Below are positions 60,423-64,000 of a DNA stretch of 64,000 bases, in pieces; the stretch's first letter is position 1, and each line of letters starts with the position of its first letter. The DNA comes from Aquabacterium humicola. Lineage in GTDB: Bacteria > Pseudomonadota > Gammaproteobacteria > Burkholderiales > Burkholderiaceae_C. The stretch is from contig NZ_JARGNB010000009.1 of assembly GCF_030167915.1 (NCBI RefSeq), forward strand, positions 62,001 to 126,000, given 5' to 3'. Below the pieces are notes generated by a model, which searched no databases, had not been told where the DNA came from, and was given only the letters and a program-made list of their open reading frames with translations. The position numbers and the translations under genes are program-made.

Positions 60423-61840
60423 GCGCCAGCGGGGTCGGTGTGGGCGGCGATGTAGTCCTTGACCTGCGCGGCGTCGGCGGGCATCACGGTGAAGCGCTTG
60501 GGCAGCGCCTCGATGCCCTCCAGGGCCGCCGGGCGCGTCGGCTGGCGGCCCAGCGCCTCTTCGATGGTCGCGGCGAACTTCGCCGGCAGCGCCGTCTCGA
60601 GCACGATCATCGGCACGTCCCGCTCGCGCAGCTCGCGCCCGACCTTCAGGCCGTCCGCCGTGTGCGGGTCGATCATGTCCTGCCTCTCTTCCCACAGGGC
60701 GCGGATCGTCTCGACGCGGTCGGCGTGCGTGCTCTTGCCCGAGACGAAGCCGAACAGGCGGATGCGCTCGGCTTCCTCCGCGGTCAGGGTGAAGCCGCCC
60801 TGCTTCGCCAGCCCCGGGCCGAACAGCTCGGCGATGCGGGCGGAGTCCCGGCCCAGCAGGTCGAAGACGAAGCGCTCGAAGTTCGAGGCCTTGCTGATGT
60901 CCATCGACGGGCTCGAGGTCTCGTAGGTTTCGGCACCGCCGCGCACGCGGTAGGTGCCGGTGCGGAAGAACTCGTCGAGCACGTCGTTCTCGTTGGTCGC
61001 GACGACCAGCTGCCGGATCGGCAGCCCCATCATGCGCGCGACATGGCCGGCGCAGACGTTGCCGAAGTTGCCCGACGGAACGGCGAACGAGACCTTCTCG
61101 GCATTGGAATCGGTGGCCTGGAAATAACCGGCGAAGTAGTACACCACCTGCGCGAGCAGGCGAGCCCAGTTGATCGAGTTGACGGTGCCGAGCTTGTGGC
61201 GCCGCTTGAACTCCAGGTCGTTGCTCGCGGCCTTGACGATGTCCTGGCAGTCGTCGAAGACGCCTTCGATCGCGATGTTGTGGATGTTGGGGTCCTGCAG
61301 GCTGAACATCTGGGCCTGCTGGAACGGGCTCATGCGGCCGTGCGGCGACAGCATGAACACGCGCACGCCCTGCTTGCCGCGCATCGCGTACTCGGCGGCG
61401 CTGCCGGTGTCGCCCGAGGTCGCGCCGAGGATGTTCAGCTGCTCGCCGCGGCGGCCCAGCTCGTACTCGAACAGGTTGCCGAGCAGCTGCATCGCCATGT
61501 CCTTGAAGGCGAGCGTCGGGCCGTTCGACAGCGCTTCGATGTACAGGTCCTCGCCGATCTCGCGCAGCGGCACGATCGCATCGCTGCCGAAGGTCTGGCG
61601 GGTGTAGGTCTTGTCGACCAGCGCGCGCAGGTCATCGGCGGGGATGTCGTCGATGAACATGCGCAGGATCTCGAACGCCAGCTCGTTGTACGGCAGCGTG
61701 CGCCAGCGCGCGATCGTGAAGCCGCTGACGCGCGGGTAGTGGTCCGGCATGTAGAGGCCGCCGTCCGGCGCCAGGCCCTCGAGCAGGATCTCGCTGAAGC
61801 TGCGCTCGGTCTTGTCGCCGCGGGTGCTGATGTATTTCAT
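60419..61840 (-). CDS. thrC: Threonine synthase ThrC
   Basis: A 473-residue PLP enzyme converting O-phosphohomoserine to threonine. The PLP lysine is K113 (TLAFKDMAMQLLG). The phosphate loop is GATSGDTGSAAEYAMRGKQGV. FAVPSGNFGNVCAGHVARMMG and the N-terminal KYISTRGDK identify the long (~470 aa) proteobacterial class. It follows hom with a 10-base gap, forming the usual hom-thrC pair. Confidence 0.96.
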   Translation of the reverse strand: MKYISTRGDKTERSFSEILLEGLAPDGGLYMPDHYPRVSGFTIARWRTLPYNELAFEILRMFIDDIPADDLRALVDKTYTRQTFGSDAIVPLREIGEDLYIEALSNGPTLAFKDMAMQLLGNLFEYELGRRGEQLNILGATSGDTGSAAEYAMRGKQGVRVFMLSPHGRMSPFQQAQMFSLQDPNIHNIAIEGVFDDCQDIVKAASNDLEFKRRHKLGTVNSINWARLLAQVVYYFAGYFQATDSNAEKVSFAVPSGNFGNVCAGHVARMMGLPIRQLVVATNENDVLDEFFRTGTYRVRGGAETYETSSPSMDISKASNFERFVFDLLGRDSARIAELFGPGLAKQGGFTLTAEEAERIRLFGFVSGKSTHADRVETIRALWEERQDMIDPHTADGLKVGRELRERDVPMIVLETALPAKFAATIEEALGRQPTRPAALEGIEALPKRFTVMPADAAQVKDYIAAHTDPAGA

Positions 61841-61850
61841 CGTCGCTCGA

Positions 61851-63167
61851 TCAGTTCAGTTCTTCTTTTCGCAGGTTCACGATCGGCGCCAGCACGGTCG
61901 GCAGCGCCTGCATCTTCGCCAGCGCCTCGCGCATGCGGCCCTCGACGGTGTCGTGCGTCAGGATGATCAGGTCGGTCTGCTTCTCGCCTTCCGCGCTTTC
62001 GCGCTGCAGCACCGCGTCGATCGAGATGTCGTGCTCGGCCAGGATGGTCGTGATGCGCGACAGCACGCCGGTCTGGTCGGCGACCTGCAGGCGCAGGTAG
62101 AACGACGTGATCACCTGCGCGATGGGCAGGATCGGCGTGTCGTGCAACTCGTCGGGCTGGAAGGCCAGGTGCGGCACGCGGTGGTCGGGGTCGGCGGTGT
62201 GCAGGCGGGTGATGTCGACCAGGTCGGCGACGACGGCCGACGCGGTCGGCTCGGCGCCGGCGCCCTTGCCGTAGTACAGCGTCGTGCCTACGGCATCGCC
62301 CTGCACCACCACCGCGTTCATCGCACCCTCGACGTTGGCGATCAGGCGCTTGGCCGGCACCAGCGTCGGGTGAACGCGCAGCTCGATGCCACCGACATCG
62401 TCTCGGCGCTTCGTGATGCCCAGCAGCTTGATGCGGTAGCCCAACTGCTCGGCATAACGGATGTCCGCGGCCTGCAGCTTCGTGATGCCCTCGACGTGGG
62501 CCTTGTCGAACTGCACCGGCACGCCGAAGGCGATGGCGCTCATGATCGTCGCCTTGTGCGCGGCGTCGACGCCTTCGATGTCGAAGGTCGGGTCGGCCTC
62601 GGCGTAGCCCAGGCGCTGCGCCTCCTTCAGCACGACGCCGAAGTCCAGGCCCTTGTCGCGCATCTCGGACAGGATGAAGTTCGTCGTGCCGTTGATGATG
62701 CCGGCGATCCACTCGATGCGGTTCGCCGTCAGGCCCTCGCGCAGCGCCTTGATGATCGGGATGCCGCCGGCCACCGCGGCCTCGAAGGCCACCATCACGC
62801 CCTTGTCGCGCGCGGCGGCGAAGATCTCGGTGCCGTGCACCGCCAGCAGCGCCTTGTTGGCGGTGACGACATGCTTGCCGGCGGCGATGGCTTCCATCAC
62901 CAGCGTCTTCGCGATGCCGTAGCCGCCGATCAGCTCGATCACGATGTCGATCGCCGGGTTGGCGATCACCGCGCGGGCATCGGACACCACCTCGACGCCG
63001 TCGCCGACGATGGACTTCGCGCGCGCGGTGTCGAGGTCGGCCACCATCGTGATCTCGATGCCCCGGCCGGCGCGCCGGCGAATCTCCGCCTGGTTGCGCG
63101 TGAGCACCTTGAAGGTGCCGGAGCCGACGGTACCGATGCCGAGCAGGCCGACCTGGATGGGTTTCAT
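61851..63167 (-). CDS. hom: Homoserine dehydrogenase Hom
   Basis: A 438-residue NAD(P)-dependent enzyme reducing aspartate semialdehyde to homoserine for threonine and methionine synthesis. It has the N-terminal nucleotide motif VGLLGIGTVGSGTFKVL and the GKHVVTANKALLAVHG catalytic block. The substrate region is AYADPTFDIEGVDAAHKATI-like (EADPTFDIEGVDAAHK). A C-terminal ACT domain (about 355-435: SFYLRLQVADQTGVLSRITTIL) suggests feedback control by threonine. ATG 63167 is preferred over the upstream in-frame 63182 because it starts directly at MKPIQVGLLG. Confidence 0.96.
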   Translation of the reverse strand: MKPIQVGLLGIGTVGSGTFKVLTRNQAEIRRRAGRGIEITMVADLDTARAKSIVGDGVEVVSDARAVIANPAIDIVIELIGGYGIAKTLVMEAIAAGKHVVTANKALLAVHGTEIFAAARDKGVMVAFEAAVAGGIPIIKALREGLTANRIEWIAGIINGTTNFILSEMRDKGLDFGVVLKEAQRLGYAEADPTFDIEGVDAAHKATIMSAIAFGVPVQFDKAHVEGITKLQAADIRYAEQLGYRIKLLGITKRRDDVGGIELRVHPTLVPAKRLIANVEGAMNAVVVQGDAVGTTLYYGKGAGAEPTASAVVADLVDITRLHTADPDHRVPHLAFQPDELHDTPILPIAQVITSFYLRLQVADQTGVLSRITTILAEHDISIDAVLQRESAEGEKQTDLIILTHDTVEGRMREALAKMQALPTVLAPIVNLRKEELN

Positions 63168-63217
63168 TGCGTTCTCTCTCACTCTCGCTGCGAAGGGCGC
63201 GCTGGTTCCGAACGCCG

Positions 63218-64000
63218 TCAGACGGCGTGGCGTTTGCGGTAGTGCGCCAGGAAACGGTCGATGCGGCCGATCGCCTCGGCCAGATCATCGGAATTGGGCA
63301 GGAACACCAGGCGGAAGTGGTCCGGGTGGATCCAGTTGAAGCCGGTGCCCTGCACGATCAGCACCTTCTCCTCGTCGAGCAGCTCGTAGGCGAACTGCTG
63401 GTCGTCGGTGATCGGGTACAGCTTCGGGTCGAGCCGGGGGAACATGTACAGCGCGGCCTTGGGCTTGACGACGCTGACGCCCGGGATCTGCGTCAGCAGG
63501 TTGTAGGCGAGGTCGCGCTGGCGGCAGAGCCGGCCGCTGGGCGCGACGAGGTCCTTGATGCTCTGGTAGCCGCCGAGCGCCGTCTGGATCGCCAGCTGCC
63601 CCGGCGTGTTCGAGCACAGGCGCATCGAGGACAGCATGTTCAGCCCCTCGATGTAGTCGCGGGCGTGGCGCTTGTCGCCGGAGACGATCATCCAGCCGGC
63701 GCGGTAGCCGCAGGAGCGGTAGTTCTTCGACAGCCCGTTGAAGGTGATGAACAGCACGTCGTCCGCGAGCGACGCGATGCTGGTGTGCGTTTCGCCGTCG
63801 TACAGCGTCTTGTCGTAGATCTCGTCGGCAAAGACGATCAGCTGGTGCTGGCGGGCGATCTCGACGATCTGCTGCAGCAGCTCGGTCGGGTACAGCGCGC
63901 CGGTCGGGTTGTTCGGGTTGATGACCACGATGCCCTTCGTATTGGGCGTGATCTTCTTGCGGATGTCGTCGAGGTCGGGCAGCCAGCCGGCGCCTTCGTC
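63218..64000 (-). CDS. alaA: Alanine-type aminotransferase AlaA (5' end beyond window)
   Basis: C-terminal 260 residues of a fold-type I PLP aminotransferase resembling AlaA/AlaT, which forms alanine from pyruvate and glutamate. The visible part has VVINPNNPTGALYPTELL, the pyridine-contacting FADEIYDKTLYDGE and the PLP lysine region FNGLSKNYRSCGYRAGW. NSDDLAEAIGRIDRFLAHY is at the end. The frame stays open to the window edge (DEGAGWLPDLDDIRKKITPN precedes the visible part), so the gene is partial. It is upstream of hom on the same strand, 50 bases away. Confidence 0.93.
   Translation of the reverse strand, partial: DEGAGWLPDLDDIRKKITPNTKGIVVINPNNPTGALYPTELLQQIVEIARQHQLIVFADEIYDKTLYDGETHTSIASLADDVLFITFNGLSKNYRSCGYRAGWMIVSGDKRHARDYIEGLNMLSSMRLCSNTPGQLAIQTALGGYQSIKDLVAPSGRLCRQRDLAYNLLTQIPGVSVVKPKAALYMFPRLDPKLYPITDDQQFAYELLDEEKVLIVQGTGFNWIHPDHFRLVFLPNSDDLAEAIGRIDRFLAHYRKRHAV

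Overview
The window is a very GC-rich chromosomal segment with dense, short-spaced genes. Its gene content points to a betaproteobacterium of the order Burkholderiales, probably the Rubrivivax/Leptothrix/Roseateles-like part. The clues are a Bug-type tripartite tricarboxylate transporter, the alaA-hom-thrC-mobB-moeA-moaD run with clpB and moaE nearby, FimV- and ComFB-like proteins, and intergenic GC-rich repeat blocks. The placement is inferred from gene families, not from a marker gene. I see no insertion sequence, prophage, CRISPR array, rRNA or recognisable defence system.

Layout. 1-9.7 kb: a methionine-type aminotransferase, a FimV-like pilus/polarity protein, a class II aldolase divergent from a Crp/Fnr regulator, a phosphotransferase plus acyl-CoA dehydrogenase pair, a Nu-class-type GST, and three unassigned proteins. 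9.7-11.2 kb: tRNA-Arg(TCT), a strong intrinsic terminator that may belong to a small RNA with a CU-rich loop, a flavoprotein, and tRNA-Pro(TGG). 11.2-19.2 kb: RraA-like protein, Lrp/AsnC regulator with divergent EamA exporter, an operon of threonine/serine dehydratase, ThDP enzyme and metallo-hydrolase, then a LysE exporter with a MocR regulator. 19.2-28.5 kb: a TetR gene heading a one-directional catabolic cluster (TctC-TctB-TctA, two TIM-barrel isomerases, an enolase-superfamily enzyme, a Gfo/Idh/MocA oxidoreductase and a DUF993 aldolase-fold protein). Perfect and degenerate copies of one palindrome mark its two promoter regions. 28.5-30.7 kb: MFS transporter divergent from an AraC regulator.

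30.8-33.7 kb holds what I consider the most novel locus: two large proteins that look like paralogues, each an uncharacterised N-terminal domain plus a C-terminal Roadblock/LC7-like domain, flanking a small ComFB-family protein. 33.7-40.7 kb: NAD biosynthesis genes nadA, nadC and (opposite strand) nadB around a short cobalamin-independent methionine synthase-like gene, then a TonB-dependent receptor. 40.8-43.4 kb: clpB with a sigma-32-like promoter.

43.5-55.6 kb on the minus strand: a MerR-MFS-acyltransferase operon, two secreted proteins sharing an N-terminal module, and a BTAD/AAA/TPR regulator encoded directly behind a probable two-component flavin monooxygenase and its reductase. 55.6-64 kb: moaE, then on the plus strand a DapA-like lyase and an S41 peptidase, then moaD, moeA, mobB, thrC, hom and a partial alaA on the minus strand. 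This looks like an ancestral alaA-to-clpB block interrupted twice by accessory genes.
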